Part shown: in pieces, positions 16,920-25,525 of the stretch
Numbering within the stretch: position 1 is the first letter of the stretch
Layout: every line of letters starts with the position of its first letter
Assembly (NCBI RefSeq): GCF_000195595.1
Contig: NZ_GL882544.1
Coordinates: forward strand, 186,001-250,000
Origin: Actinomyces sp. oral taxon 170 str. F0386
GTDB lineage: Bacteria > Actinomycetota > Actinomycetes > Actinomycetales > Actinomycetaceae
Length of the DNA: 64,000 bases
Direction of reading: 5' to 3'
Translations under genes and position numbers: made by a program
Notes under the pieces: model-generated
What the model was told of the DNA's origin: nothing
Database searches by the model: none
The model's input: the letters and a program-made list of their open reading frames with translations, nothing else

Positions 16920-18427
16920 GAGGTCTCCTCACTCGTAGCCGGAACATGACGCGCTGCCATGACGCCTGCCACCAGGAGGATCGCCGCGGCAATGACGGCT
17001 GTGACCTGCATGGCGTGGATGAAGGCGGTCTGAGCGTGTGCCATCAGCTGGGCCTGTGCGGGGTCAGTCGGATCGATGACGCCAGACAAGGTTGCCAGCG
17101 ACTGCTCAGCGGCGTCGACCACCCGACTCGGAAGACCCGAGAGGGCAGGCCCGAGCATGAGCCGGTAGCCGACGTCCTGGGTCGTTCCCAGCACGGCGAT
17201 TCCCAGGGCGACACCGAGCTCAAAGCCGGTCTCTGAGATGGCGGAGGCGGCTCCGGCCCGGTCCGCCGGCACCGACCCCAGGACCGCGCCGGTGGAGACT
17301 GTGAAGGCCAGGCCAATGCCGGCACCGATGATGAGCAGACCGACGCAGATCACGATGATCCCGCCGTAGGACTCGCCCACAGCAACGACGAGGAGGCCCA
17401 CTGCCGCCAGAATCAGGCCTCCTCCGAGCGCCCGGCCGTTTCCGAGTCGGCGTACCACCGAGGCTACGACCACCACGACGGCGATGGAGGCCAGAGAGGT
17501 CGGGAGCTCGGTCAGGCCCGCCTGGAGCGTGGAGTAGCCCCGGACGAGCTGCAGATACTGGGAGAAGAAGTACAGCAGACCGGCCAGGGAGAAGATCGCC
17601 AGCACGGTGGCGATGATCGCCCAGGTGAAGGCGGGCCGCTTGAACAGATCGACGTCGATCAGCGGCGTGGCCAGCGTGCGCTGGCGCCGTAGGAAGACCC
17701 CTCCGGCGCCGAGGCCTGCGAGCAGGGCAGCCACGGCGATGACCGTCAGACCGTTGTGGGCGAAGGACTTGACGGCATAGACGATCGGCACGATCGCCAG
17801 AACGGACAGCATCGCAGAAACTACATCCACCGGGGCGCCCTGATCGTTCTTCGACTCGGGCAAGAGCCACAGTCCGGTGATGACGACGGCCGCCATGACG
17901 GGAACATTGATGAGGAAGACGCTGCCCCACCAGAAGTTCTCCAGCAGGACCCCACCGACCAGCGGCCCCAGTGCGGTGCCACCGGAGCTTCCGGCCGACC
18001 AGATCGCGATGGCGGTGGCGCGGTGATTGGCATTGGGGAAGATGTTGCGGATGAGGGAAAGGGTGGAGGGCATGATGGTGGCACCGCCGATGCCCAGCAG
18101 TGCACGCGTTGCGATGAGAGTTCCCGCGCTCGGCGCGAAGGCTGCTATGACGCTGGCCGCACCGAAGCCGAGGGTCCCGATGAGCAGGAGACGTCGCCTG
18201 CCGATACGGTCAGCAACGTTGCCCATGGTCACCAGCAGGCCCGCCAGGGTGAAGGAGTAGATGTCACCGATCCACAGCAGCTGGCTGGCCGTGGGCCTCA
18301 GGTCCGCGCTCAGCGAGGGAATCGCCAGGGCCAGCACCGTGGAGTCGATGGCCAGCAGGGTCACGGCGAGAGTCAGGACGGCCAGAGCCGCCCAGGCACG
18401 AAGTCCGGGAGAACGAGTCACAACCAT
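16916..18427 (-). CDS. MFS drug exporter, DHA2 (14-TM, QacA/EmrB) family
   Basis: 503 residues from ATG 18427, which follows the operator directly; the open frame extends 16 codons upstream through the operator and is unlikely to be translated. About fourteen hydrophobic segments can be traced. LAIDSTVLALAIPSLS in helix 1 contains the conserved Asp, DRIGRRRLL is motif A between helices 2 and 3, and LGPLVGGVL is motif C of antiporters in helix 5. It should expel cationic or lipophilic compounds by proton exchange. It is translationally coupled to its TetR repressor. Confidence 0.9.
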   Translation of the reverse strand: MVVTRSPGLRAWAALAVLTLAVTLLAIDSTVLALAIPSLSADLRPTASQLLWIGDIYSFTLAGLLVTMGNVADRIGRRRLLLIGTLGFGAASVIAAFAPSAGTLIATRALLGIGGATIMPSTLSLIRNIFPNANHRATAIAIWSAGSSGGTALGPLVGGVLLENFWWGSVFLINVPVMAAVVITGLWLLPESKNDQGAPVDVVSAMLSVLAIVPIVYAVKSFAHNGLTVIAVAALLAGLGAGGVFLRRQRTLATPLIDVDLFKRPAFTWAIIATVLAIFSLAGLLYFFSQYLQLVRGYSTLQAGLTELPTSLASIAVVVVVASVVRRLGNGRALGGGLILAAVGLLVVAVGESYGGIIVICVGLLIIGAGIGLAFTVSTGAVLGSVPADRAGAASAISETGFELGVALGIAVLGTTQDVGYRLMLGPALSGLPSRVVDAAEQSLATLSGVIDPTDPAQAQLMAHAQTAFIHAMQVTAVIAAAILLVAGVMAARHVPATSEETS

Positions 18428-18433
18428 AACTTT

Positions 18434-18447
18434 ACTGTATGTACAGT
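18434..18447. promoter_or_regulatory. probable TetR operator
   Basis: ACTGTA-TG-TACAGT is an inverted repeat with 6-base arms ending 7 bases before the exporter start codon, where it would block promoter or ribosome access. The surrounding 18428-18450 is unusually A+T-rich. The assignment to the adjacent TetR rests on position and symmetry. Confidence 0.6.
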
Positions 18448-18475
18448 TCAGTTTCGGCGTGACGATGCACTCCAC

Positions 18476-19603
18476 TCAGCGCAGGCGACGGTGACGCAGC
18501 ACCTGGGCCACGTCCGGCGCGAAGTAGCCCGGACCTTTGAGCACCTTGCCGTCCTCGCGATAGATCGGCTTTCCGTCGGCGCCCAGCTTGGACATGTTGG
18601 AGCGCTGCACCTCCGCCAGCACGGCCGCCAGATCGATCCCGGTTTCCAACGCCATGCCGTAGATGACGTAAACGAGGTCCGCCAGGGCGTCGGCAGCCTC
18701 GACGGCGTCACGACCACCGCCATCGACGGCCACAGCGCTTCGGTAACCCGACTCAACCTCGTTGCGCGCGGCCTGCCCGTAGACGGCGCCGACGAGCTCG
18801 GCGAACTCCTCGGCGATGAGACTCATGCGCATGTGCAGGCTCTCACGCTCGAGGCTGGCGCCGTCGGTCTGGACGGGAAGTCCGTAGACGTGATGGAAGC
18901 GGCGCACGAGGGCCTCGGGATCATTGCCTTCGCGCTCTCCGACGCCGTCGTGCGCCACGAGGGGCACAGTGCCGTCGGCATCGACAGGGCCGTCCCAGGG
19001 TGCTTGCGGTTCGCGCGGGTCATCGGGGAGCAGGGTGGCTATCCAGCCGTCGTGAAGCGCTCCGTCATTGAGCAGGAATCGGCGTACTCGTCCCTCACGC
19101 TGGAAGCCGAGCGACCAGGCGACCTTCCAGGAGGCCCAGTTGGGGACCGGACCGCGCCCCGAGTCATGGATGTCGCAGCGCCACCGCAGTGCAGACAGGT
19201 TCAGGGGACCGTCCGGATCGAAGGCCATATCGATGAGGGCAGCAACGGCGCGGGTCATGGTGCCGCGACCTCGCGCGGCACCAGTGAGCCAGTAGCCGAC
19301 TTCTCCCGTCCGACTACCTTCAGGGCCACTCAGGGTGACACTGAGCATCCCCACGAGGGTTGCCGACGAGCCGTCCGCACCGGCCTCACGCACGGCCCAG
19401 GTGAGCGTACTCCCCTCGATCCAGCCCTTGACGACGATCTCCTCGACGAAGATCCGGGCGTCACTGCGCTGATATCCGCGGGGGATGACGGTCCACTCCT
19501 GGATGTCGGCCTCCTGGCAGATCTCGGCGATGCGGTCGACGTCGTCGCCGGTCGGGACCGACAGGACAAGAGCGGGCAGACCGGGTTCGGCAGCAACAGT
19601 CAT
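18476..19603 (-). CDS. GNAT acetyltransferase - MazG-like fusion protein
   Basis: 375 residues from ATG 19603, which has a GGAG site 9 bases upstream; another ATG lies 15 bases earlier without a site. Residues 1-190 are a RimJ/RimL-type GNAT domain (GEVGYWLTGAARGRGTMTRA is the acetyl-CoA loop; SWKVAWSLGFQREG is the C-terminal wedge). Residues 230-375 are a MazG/PRA-PH-like all-alpha pyrophosphatase with the metal motif EEFAELVGAVYG ... DALADLVYVIYG. Separate family members acetylate N-termini or small molecules and hydrolyse nucleotides. Why they are joined is unknown; detoxifying a modified nucleotide is one guess. Confidence 0.85.
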   Translation of the reverse strand: MTVAAEPGLPALVLSVPTGDDVDRIAEICQEADIQEWTVIPRGYQRSDARIFVEEIVVKGWIEGSTLTWAVREAGADGSSATLVGMLSVTLSGPEGSRTGEVGYWLTGAARGRGTMTRAVAALIDMAFDPDGPLNLSALRWRCDIHDSGRGPVPNWASWKVAWSLGFQREGRVRRFLLNDGALHDGWIATLLPDDPREPQAPWDGPVDADGTVPLVAHDGVGEREGNDPEALVRRFHHVYGLPVQTDGASLERESLHMRMSLIAEEFAELVGAVYGQAARNEVESGYRSAVAVDGGGRDAVEAADALADLVYVIYGMALETGIDLAAVLAEVQRSNMSKLGADGKPIYREDGKVLKGPGYFAPDVAQVLRHRRLR

Positions 19604-19735
19604 CTCAAAGTGCTCCATGGAGGCCGATGCTAACGCCTCTCCCCTGCCTCACTCTTGACGAGACCCTCAAATCCTCTCCCAGGTCATTTCGTGGGCCTAT
19701 GCTCGAGGGCGACGCCCCCGACGAAAAGAGCCTGA

Positions 19736-21130
19736 GTGACTACCGCCCCCACACCTGAGAGCCAACGCCACGGTCCCGCAATCCCCCGTTGGAAGCTGCC
19801 CACGGTGCACGTACGCAGACAGGGCGACGTCATCACGGTCGAGCAGAGGGTTCCCGCCCGCGTCGTCAGAGTCGAACAGCACAGGTACGGCGTGGACAAC
19901 GCTGGCGAAACGGGTTCGGCAAGGTCTCGTGACACTGTCTCCTCGCCACTGAGGCCTTCTCCGTACCGGACCAGGCGAGTCCCCTATTACGAGTCCGGTC
20001 TGACGTCGGCAAAGACTCTCCCCCTGGTGCGCGAGCGTCTCACCGTCCCAGCGTCTGCCGTTGACGAGCAGCGCGTCCGCCAGGCGGTCGATACCGCAGT
20101 CAGCTCCTACGATCCTGGATCCGCTGCACTTTCGGCCCAGGTCAGCTCCGGCGTAGTCCGCCATGTGGTGCAGGGGCTCCTTGGCCTCGCCATCGTGACT
20201 GCCGCCATCTTCATCGCGGTGCGCATCCAGCTGGCCTTCTCCAGCTCCCCGGCTCCCGCTGGATTCGATCCGCGTAGCATCTTTCTGATCCCGATCATCA
20301 TCTTCATGCTGATCGGAGCGCTTCTGGCCACTGCCAACCTCCGCCGGGCCTGGATACTGCGAACTCCCCCGTTTGTTGCAGAGGAGCAGTGGGGGCTACT
20401 TCGCACCACGCTGACACAGATGACTGGGCAGGAACCCGGCTCGTCGCGTCCTCTGGACATTGAGGCTGGGCGGCGACGGGACCTCATCACTCATCCGGGC
20501 GGTGGCACCGTTGCACGTGGCGCCACGCGTGACGGCCGTATGGGGCCGACCTGGCCCGATTCCTCAGATATCGCCAGACTTCGCCGAGAAGCACGGGGCC
20601 GAGCAGCCAAGGCAGCCGTCATCTTCTCCTGTTTTCTGGTCCTCGGCTCCTTGGTCATCGGGTCGTTCGTGCGACTTGGTGTACTGCCTGTTCTTCCCTT
20701 CGTGCTCCTGGGCTCAGGAATCGCCGCTGTCGTCATCATCGGGTCGATGCGGGTGTGCGACCGAAAGCTGCTGGCTCATCCCGCCGCGATTCCCGGAGAG
20801 GAGCAGCCTTACCGCCTGCAGGTTGAGGATATTGACGTGGCGAGCCTTGAACCCTGGTGCGCAGCACGACGCCGGGAGGACACCTGGCGTGTGATGACAG
20901 CCGCGTTCTGGCCGCCGATGGCTGTTGGCTTTCTTCTCGCCTTCTACGCCTTCGCGCATTTCGACACCGAGGCGATATTCGACTCCTCACCTTCAGCGCC
21001 GCAGCTACCTCTCACAACCCCCGTGATCGTATCGCTGACGATCGCACTGGCGTTGTTGACCCTTGCTATCGGCCATCTCTGGGCCCGACACCGTGACACT
21101 GAGCGCCGACGTCGGGCAGGACTCGTCTGA
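19736..21130 (+). CDS. uncharacterised multi-pass membrane protein (tandem paralogue 1)
   Basis: 464 residues from GTG 19736, preceded by GAAAAGAG. A soluble N-terminal part (IPRWKLPTVHVRRQGDVITV, YYESGLTSAKTLPLVRERLT) is followed by hydrophobic segments near 145-165 and 190-210, a conserved cytoplasmic-looking block (RRAWILRTPPFVAEEQWGLL, GQEPGSSRPLDIEAG, DGRMGPTWPD), another pair near 295-340 and a last pair near 385-450. The next gene is a clear paralogue sharing all these blocks. I recognise no family and no catalytic motif. Confidence 0.75.
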   Translation: MTTAPTPESQRHGPAIPRWKLPTVHVRRQGDVITVEQRVPARVVRVEQHRYGVDNAGETGSARSRDTVSSPLRPSPYRTRRVPYYESGLTSAKTLPLVRERLTVPASAVDEQRVRQAVDTAVSSYDPGSAALSAQVSSGVVRHVVQGLLGLAIVTAAIFIAVRIQLAFSSSPAPAGFDPRSIFLIPIIIFMLIGALLATANLRRAWILRTPPFVAEEQWGLLRTTLTQMTGQEPGSSRPLDIEAGRRRDLITHPGGGTVARGATRDGRMGPTWPDSSDIARLRREARGRAAKAAVIFSCFLVLGSLVIGSFVRLGVLPVLPFVLLGSGIAAVVIIGSMRVCDRKLLAHPAAIPGEEQPYRLQVEDIDVASLEPWCAARRREDTWRVMTAAFWPPMAVGFLLAFYAFAHFDTEAIFDSSPSAPQLPLTTPVIVSLTIALALLTLAIGHLWARHRDTERRRRAGLV

Positions 21131-21163
21131 GCCCTTCCCATCACCCCATGGAGACAAGCCATC

Positions 21164-22525
21164 ATGAGTATGATCAACCCTGCTGAAAGTCGTCGCTATG
21201 GCCTCGCAATCGCCCGCTGGAAGCTCCCGGCTGTGCGAGTACGCCAGGAAGGCGCCGTCGTCACAGTTCAGCAGAGGGTTCCCGCCCGCGTCAGCAATAT
21301 CTCGGTGAGCACCACGACTGGTAGCAATGGACAGCCGCACACCCAGCGCACGTACTACTACGAGTCGGGGCTCGGATCCGATTCCAGACTGCCCCTGGTT
21401 CGTGAGCGTCTCACTGTCCCTGCATCCATTGCCGGCCGCGAACAGGTCGAGCAGGCGGTCAAGGCCGCCGTCTCCTCCTACAATCCCGGAACAGCGGCGC
21501 CCGGCAAGCAATGGGGCTCGGGGATGTGGAGCAGGTTGGCAGTGGCCGGCTTCGGGGTGTTCTTCTCCCTCATCTCTTTCTTCATTCTCAGCATGGCCGT
21601 ACCTATGATGAGGATCGACGAAGAGGCGTACGGACGTGTTTCGACGTTTAGCTCTCCGATGCTGTTCGTGCCCGCAGGATTCGTCGTCCTGGGCTTACTC
21701 ATCACGGCCGTGGGGCTCCGAAGCGCCTGGATCCTGCGGACACCTGAGTTCATCGCCGAGGAGCAGTGGCAGCTCCTGCGCTCGACCCTCACCCGGCTGA
21801 CCGGGCAGCAGCCGGGATCATCACGCCCGCTCGACGTGGAGGCGGGGCTACGTCCAGACCTCGTCACCCACCCCCACGGGGAGACGCGCAGGCGGGGCGT
21901 CACACTTGACGGCCGTATGGGTCCGGCCTGGCCCGACGCCTACAGCATCGCGAAGAGCGTCAGGAAGGGCAGGATGAGAGTCGTTGCCACGTCACTAACA
22001 GTGATGGCCATCATCGGCCTTTACTACGTCTTCTTCAAGGGCGGGGAGATGTTGAGCACCGGTCGGGTAGCGACCGCAATGATGGTCGGCGCAGGAATGG
22101 TGGGAATGGCCATCATTCCATCACTCCAGTCATGCGATCGGCTCCTGGCCGCCTATCCGACGCACGTTCCCGGGGATGATGCTCCCCGCCGAGTAGGCCT
22201 GCGAGACGTCGACGTCGACAGTCTGCCCGGATGGTGCGCGGCGCGCCTTCGCCGGGACCGCTGGAACGTGACGGCCCGCACCTTCTGGGCCCTGTGCGGG
22301 GTGGGCGGCATCCTGCTCTTCATTCAGCGCCGTTCAGAAGGCTCGACGGACGCCTCGGGAGCATCAGCATTCCTCCTGAGCGCTCCCGTGTGCATCGGAA
22401 TCGCAGTGATCGCTGTTGTCGCCACCATCGTGGCCGGTATCGTCTGGGCCCGTCAACGAGACGCAGAACGACGACGCAGGATCGGCCAGCAGGTGACCAT
22501 GATGAGGCCTCCCAGCAATCCGTAG
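21164..22525 (+). CDS. uncharacterised multi-pass membrane protein (tandem paralogue 2)
   Basis: 453 residues, starting 34 bases after paralogue 1. It shares the opening (ARWKLPAVRVRQEGAVVTVQ), LPLVRERLTVPAS, LRSAWILRTPEFIAEEQWQL, GQQPGSSRPLDVEAG, DGRMGPAWPD and a CDRLLAAYP segment, with the same spread of six hydrophobic segments. The pair therefore arose by tandem duplication and is probably one operon, perhaps a heteromeric membrane complex. Its last 70 bases overlap the 3' end of the convergent MFS pseudogene. Function unknown. Confidence 0.75.
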   Translation: MSMINPAESRRYGLAIARWKLPAVRVRQEGAVVTVQQRVPARVSNISVSTTTGSNGQPHTQRTYYYESGLGSDSRLPLVRERLTVPASIAGREQVEQAVKAAVSSYNPGTAAPGKQWGSGMWSRLAVAGFGVFFSLISFFILSMAVPMMRIDEEAYGRVSTFSSPMLFVPAGFVVLGLLITAVGLRSAWILRTPEFIAEEQWQLLRSTLTRLTGQQPGSSRPLDVEAGLRPDLVTHPHGETRRRGVTLDGRMGPAWPDAYSIAKSVRKGRMRVVATSLTVMAIIGLYYVFFKGGEMLSTGRVATAMMVGAGMVGMAIIPSLQSCDRLLAAYPTHVPGDDAPRRVGLRDVDVDSLPGWCAARLRRDRWNVTARTFWALCGVGGILLFIQRRSEGSTDASGASAFLLSAPVCIGIAVIAVVATIVAGIVWARQRDAERRRRIGQQVTMMRPPSNP

Positions 22526-23731
22526 GCAAGGGCCACCCACAGCCCGTGACTATCGGCGAGCCAGCCGACAACCGGTGGGGCCAGAAGGCCGGTGAGACGG
22601 GCCAGCCAGGACACGATGGTCAGCCCCAGCCCGGGCGGGAGACCTTCGACGTCGTCGGCCGCAGAGTAGGTCACGGGTACGGCGACGGCGCAGCCTGCTC
22701 CGGAGATGGCCATTCCTATGAGCGTTCCGGGGACGGAGGAGAGCAGGAGGGAGACGCTCATGCCGAGGGTCACAAGCGCTCCACCCCAGGCGATGACGGC
22801 GCGCCGACCGACGGTGTCGATGATCCGGTCGCCCACCAGGCGCCCCACGATCATCGTCCCCTGGAGCGCCACAAGCCCAAGCCCCACGTGGCCGGCTGCT
22901 GCGCCCTGCTCGGACAGGAGCAAGGATGACCAGTTCATGGCGACGTCCTCGGGAAACATGGATGCTGCGCACAGCACCCCGACGACGCTGAGAACAAGAG
23001 CCGTCACTGGGAACGGACGACGAGACGAAGCCATCGGTGGCTCATGGTTGAAGTCATTGGAGGTGTCAAAGACCTCGGCGTGGTCGGAGGTGCGCTCCTC
23101 AGAGTCGTGACCGGGCAGAAACCAGCCCGCAAGCAGGGGCCCTACCGAGATGGCCAGCAGTATCACAGCTACCAGCATCATGTGGGCTCCCGGTCCCACA
23201 CCGGCTCCAGCCGCGGCCTGCCCCATGGCCGCGCCCAGGACCGCCCCCAGCGACCAGGACCGCCCCCAGCGACCAGGCCGCGTGGAAGCTCGTCACGATC
23301 GATGCACCCCAACGGCGCTGGACCCGCAGGCCGTGGGCGTTCTGTGCGACGTCGACGATGGCGTCCGTCCCGCCCACGACCAGCAGGCAGCCGGCCAGGA
23401 CGATCCATGAGCGGGCCAGGCCTGCGCCAAGAAGTGCCAGAGCCACGACGAGCATGCCCAGGCTGGCAACCCTGGCCGAGGTCAGGCGGGAGATGAGCCA
23501 GGACGCGGCCAGCCCTGCCACCAGTGCTCCGACGCTGGCCGCCGCCACGGCCTGCCCGAAGGCCGCTTTGCTCAGACCCAGCTGCTCCACGATCTCCGGG
23601 AAGCGTGGAACCAGGTTCGCGAAGCCCAGCCCATTGGCCAGAAACACGAGGTAGACCCCGGATCGTGCGCGTATCAGCTCAGGGCTCCGGTCCGTACTCA
23701 GACGGTTGCCCAGAGGATCAGCGGAACGCAT
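22453..23731 (-). pseudogene. MFS transporter (YbjJ-like), split by a 19-bp tandem duplication
   Basis: The 5' part from 23731 encodes six MFS helices (YLVFLANGLGFANLVPRFPE, VVGGTDAIVDVAQNAHGL) and the 3' part to 22453 the remaining six (NWSSLLLSEQG, IVGRLVGDRIIDTVGRRAV). They are in different frames. The break falls in a perfect tandem duplication of 19 bases (23236-23254 and 23255-23273). Removing one copy joins SFHAAWSLGAVLGAAMGQAA in a single frame and gives a protein of about 420 residues. As it stands only a half-length product could be made. Similarity to YbjJ-type permeases is by motif memory; the substrate is unknown. Confidence 0.85.
23236..23277. repeat. 19-bp tandem duplication inside the MFS gene
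   Basis: CAGGACCGCCCCCAGCGAC occurs twice head-to-tail, followed by a partial third CAGG. Because 19 is not a multiple of three, the extra copy shifts the frame of the MFS gene. Loss of one copy by slippage would restore it. Confidence 0.9.
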
Positions 23732-23919
23732 CGATACAGACTACCGGAGAGCAACGAGATTCTCGGGCAGTACTGCCCATGAGATATGTCTGAGCAGGGA
23801 TGGTCACAACGATGCCCAACGCCTAGGCTAGCGGTGGCAGAGCGTTCGTGCACCACAAGAGTTGTTGGCTCTTGCGCATATGCCCACAATCCCTCGACCT
23901 CGTCTTACATGGAGGATGA

Positions 23920-24456
23920 ATGTCTTACGGAAGCGGACCTACCCCGTACCCTGCCAACCAGCCCCCTTACGGCGCTCCTCAACAGTTCGGGGCTCCGGGC
24001 CTGGCTCCCGATATCGCTCCTCTGCCGGGTGCGAGCTTCGGCGAGGCTATTAAGCGCTACTTCCAGCGCTACGCCCAGTTCCGCGGCTACGCCTCCCGCT
24101 CGGAGTACTGGTGGCCGTGGCTGATGAACTTCGTCATCAGCTGCGCCTTCTCCCTGTTCATGATCATTCCGATACTGAGCGCCATGTCCACCGTCATCGA
24201 GGCGGCCCAGAACGGCGACCCCACAGTGACGCCTGTGTATCCCAGCAGTGTTTACATCGCGTCCGGCATCTCCTCGCTTTACAGTCTCGCAGTTTTGCTC
24301 CCCAATCTCTCTTCTTTGGTACGGCGCCTGCACGACACTGGAAAATCAGGACTCTGGTTCTTCATCCTGCTCGTACCAGTAGCCGGGCCGATCTGGTTGC
24401 TGGTCCTTCTTGCGTCAGAGTCCCGCCCGGATCTCTACCGCCCCGAGTGGAGCTGA
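23920..24456 (+). CDS. DUF805 family membrane protein
   Basis: 178 residues; GGAG stands 8 bases before the ATG. The first 40 residues are Pro/Gly/Tyr-rich (NQPPYGAPQQFGAPGLAP). The DUF805 core follows with RYAQFRGYASRSEYWWPWL, hydrophobic segments near 65-85, 105-125 and 145-165, and the hallmark LVRRLHDTGKSGLWFF; it ends ESRPDLYRPEWS. The family is small, inner-membrane and of unknown function. A hairpin terminator lies 25 bases after the stop, and a second, broken copy of the gene follows. Confidence 0.88.
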   Translation: MSYGSGPTPYPANQPPYGAPQQFGAPGLAPDIAPLPGASFGEAIKRYFQRYAQFRGYASRSEYWWPWLMNFVISCAFSLFMIIPILSAMSTVIEAAQNGDPTVTPVYPSSVYIASGISSLYSLAVLLPNLSSLVRRLHDTGKSGLWFFILLVPVAGPIWLLVLLASESRPDLYRPEWS

Positions 24457-24480
24457 CGTCCGCCCTCTTCTCAGAGCAGC

Positions 24481-24514
24481 GTGATCCCCAGAACCTCAAG
24501 GTTCTGGGGATCAC
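24481..24514 (+). terminator. hairpin terminator after DUF805 copy 1
   Basis: GTGATCCCCAGAACC (24481-24495) pairs perfectly with 24500-24514 around a TCAA loop. The 15-bp stem is followed by GTGTTAATT. Its sequence nearly repeats the terminator after copy 2. Confidence 0.8.
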
Positions 24515-24735
24515 GTGTTAATTGCTCCGTCGTGGAACAAGACCCGTCAAGTCAAGAGGGCTGGGAGGACAAGAGGAAGTTCTCCCCACTTCACGATGCG
24601 TTGTCAAGATGACAGCGAAGGGCTTCTACCTCTAGGCTGCCTGCGCCATGCTGACCCGCGTATGGCTCTGTATCTCCCTCGAGACGCCATGGATGCATTG
24701 CTCCCCAACGTCTCTCAGTCTCACTTGGAGGATTC

Positions 24736-25250
24736 ATGTCCTATGAAGCGGCCCTGCACCCTATGGCGGCCAGGCGCCCTACGGCGCTCCCAACCAGTTC
24801 GGATTCGGGACTCCGCCCCTGACCCCCGATATTGCCCCTCTCCCGGGTGCGAGCTTCGGCGACGCCGCCAAGCGCTACTTCCAGCGCTACGCCCAGTTCC
24901 GCGGCTACGCCTCCCCGTCCGAGTTCTGGTGGTCTTTCCTGCTGTACCAGGTAATCATCCCCACTGTTCTCGGCGTACTGGCCGTTGCCATCATTCTTGC
25001 GGGAGCAGGGACGGGCTCAGAGGACGCAGCCGCTGGAGCGCTTCTCGGCAGCGGCCTGGTTCTGCTTCTGTACAGTGTCTACGCCCTTGTGATCCTTGTA
25101 CCGTCCCTCGCCGTCATGGTGCGTCGTCTTCATGACAACGGGAAGTCAGGATGGTTCGTCCTGCTGGGCCTCGTTGGACTGGGAATCGTGCCGCTCATCC
25201 TGTGCTGCTTCGAGTCCCGCCCGGACCTCTACCGTCCAGAATGGAGCTGA
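24736..25250 (+). pseudogene. second DUF805 gene, frameshifted at codon 4
   Basis: ATG 24736 has a TTGGAGG site but reads only MSYEAALHPMAARRP before a stop about 30 codons on. One extra G after codon 3 restores the frame and gives a 171-residue paralogue of the preceding gene: SGPAPYGGQAPYGAPNQFG, then RYAQFRGYASPSEFWWSF, MVRRLHDNGKSGWFVLL and the same ending ESRPDLYRPEWS. No other start codon is available in the correct frame, because TGA directly precedes it. A one-base deletion or a sequencing error in a GG pair explains this. Confidence 0.82.
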
Positions 25251-25280
25251 CGCCGATCTAGCGCCAGCCCGAACATGAAG

Positions 25281-25312
25281 TGATCCCCGGAACCTCAGGG
25301 TTCCGGGGATCA
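25281..25312 (+). terminator. hairpin terminator after DUF805 copy 2
   Basis: TGATCCCCGGAACC (25281-25294) pairs with 25299-25312 around a TCAG loop, a 14-bp stem. It closely matches the terminator after DUF805 copy 1, so gene and terminator were duplicated together. Confidence 0.8.
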
Positions 25313-25321
25313 TATGCTTGG

Positions 25322-25412
25322 TGGTGTCCGAGGGGGGACTTGAACCCCCACGCCCGTTTAATAAGGCACTAGCACCTCAAGCTAGCGCGTCTACCTATTC
25401 CGCCACTCGGAC
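25322..25412 (-). tRNA. tRNA-Leu (anticodon GAG), CCA encoded
   Basis: On the minus strand the acceptor arms GTCCGAG and CTCGGAC pair over 7 bases. The anticodon stem CTAGC/GCTAG holds the loop TTGAGGT, so the anticodon is GAG (Leu, CUC/CUU). A long variable arm of about 18 bases (TGCC...GGGCG) and a T-arm GGGGG-TTCAAGT-CCCCC fit a class II leucine tRNA. The discriminator A and CCA (25322-25324) are encoded in the DNA. Confidence 0.95.
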
Positions 25413-25525
25413 TCATGTTGTCTGTTCCGCCTTTCAGCGGTGCCACCGGGATCTCGCTCCGGCGACGCAGAGAAACTTAGCATGACGGCCACCAAGGCCA
25501 CCAAACCACCTTCAAGTGCTTCCCA

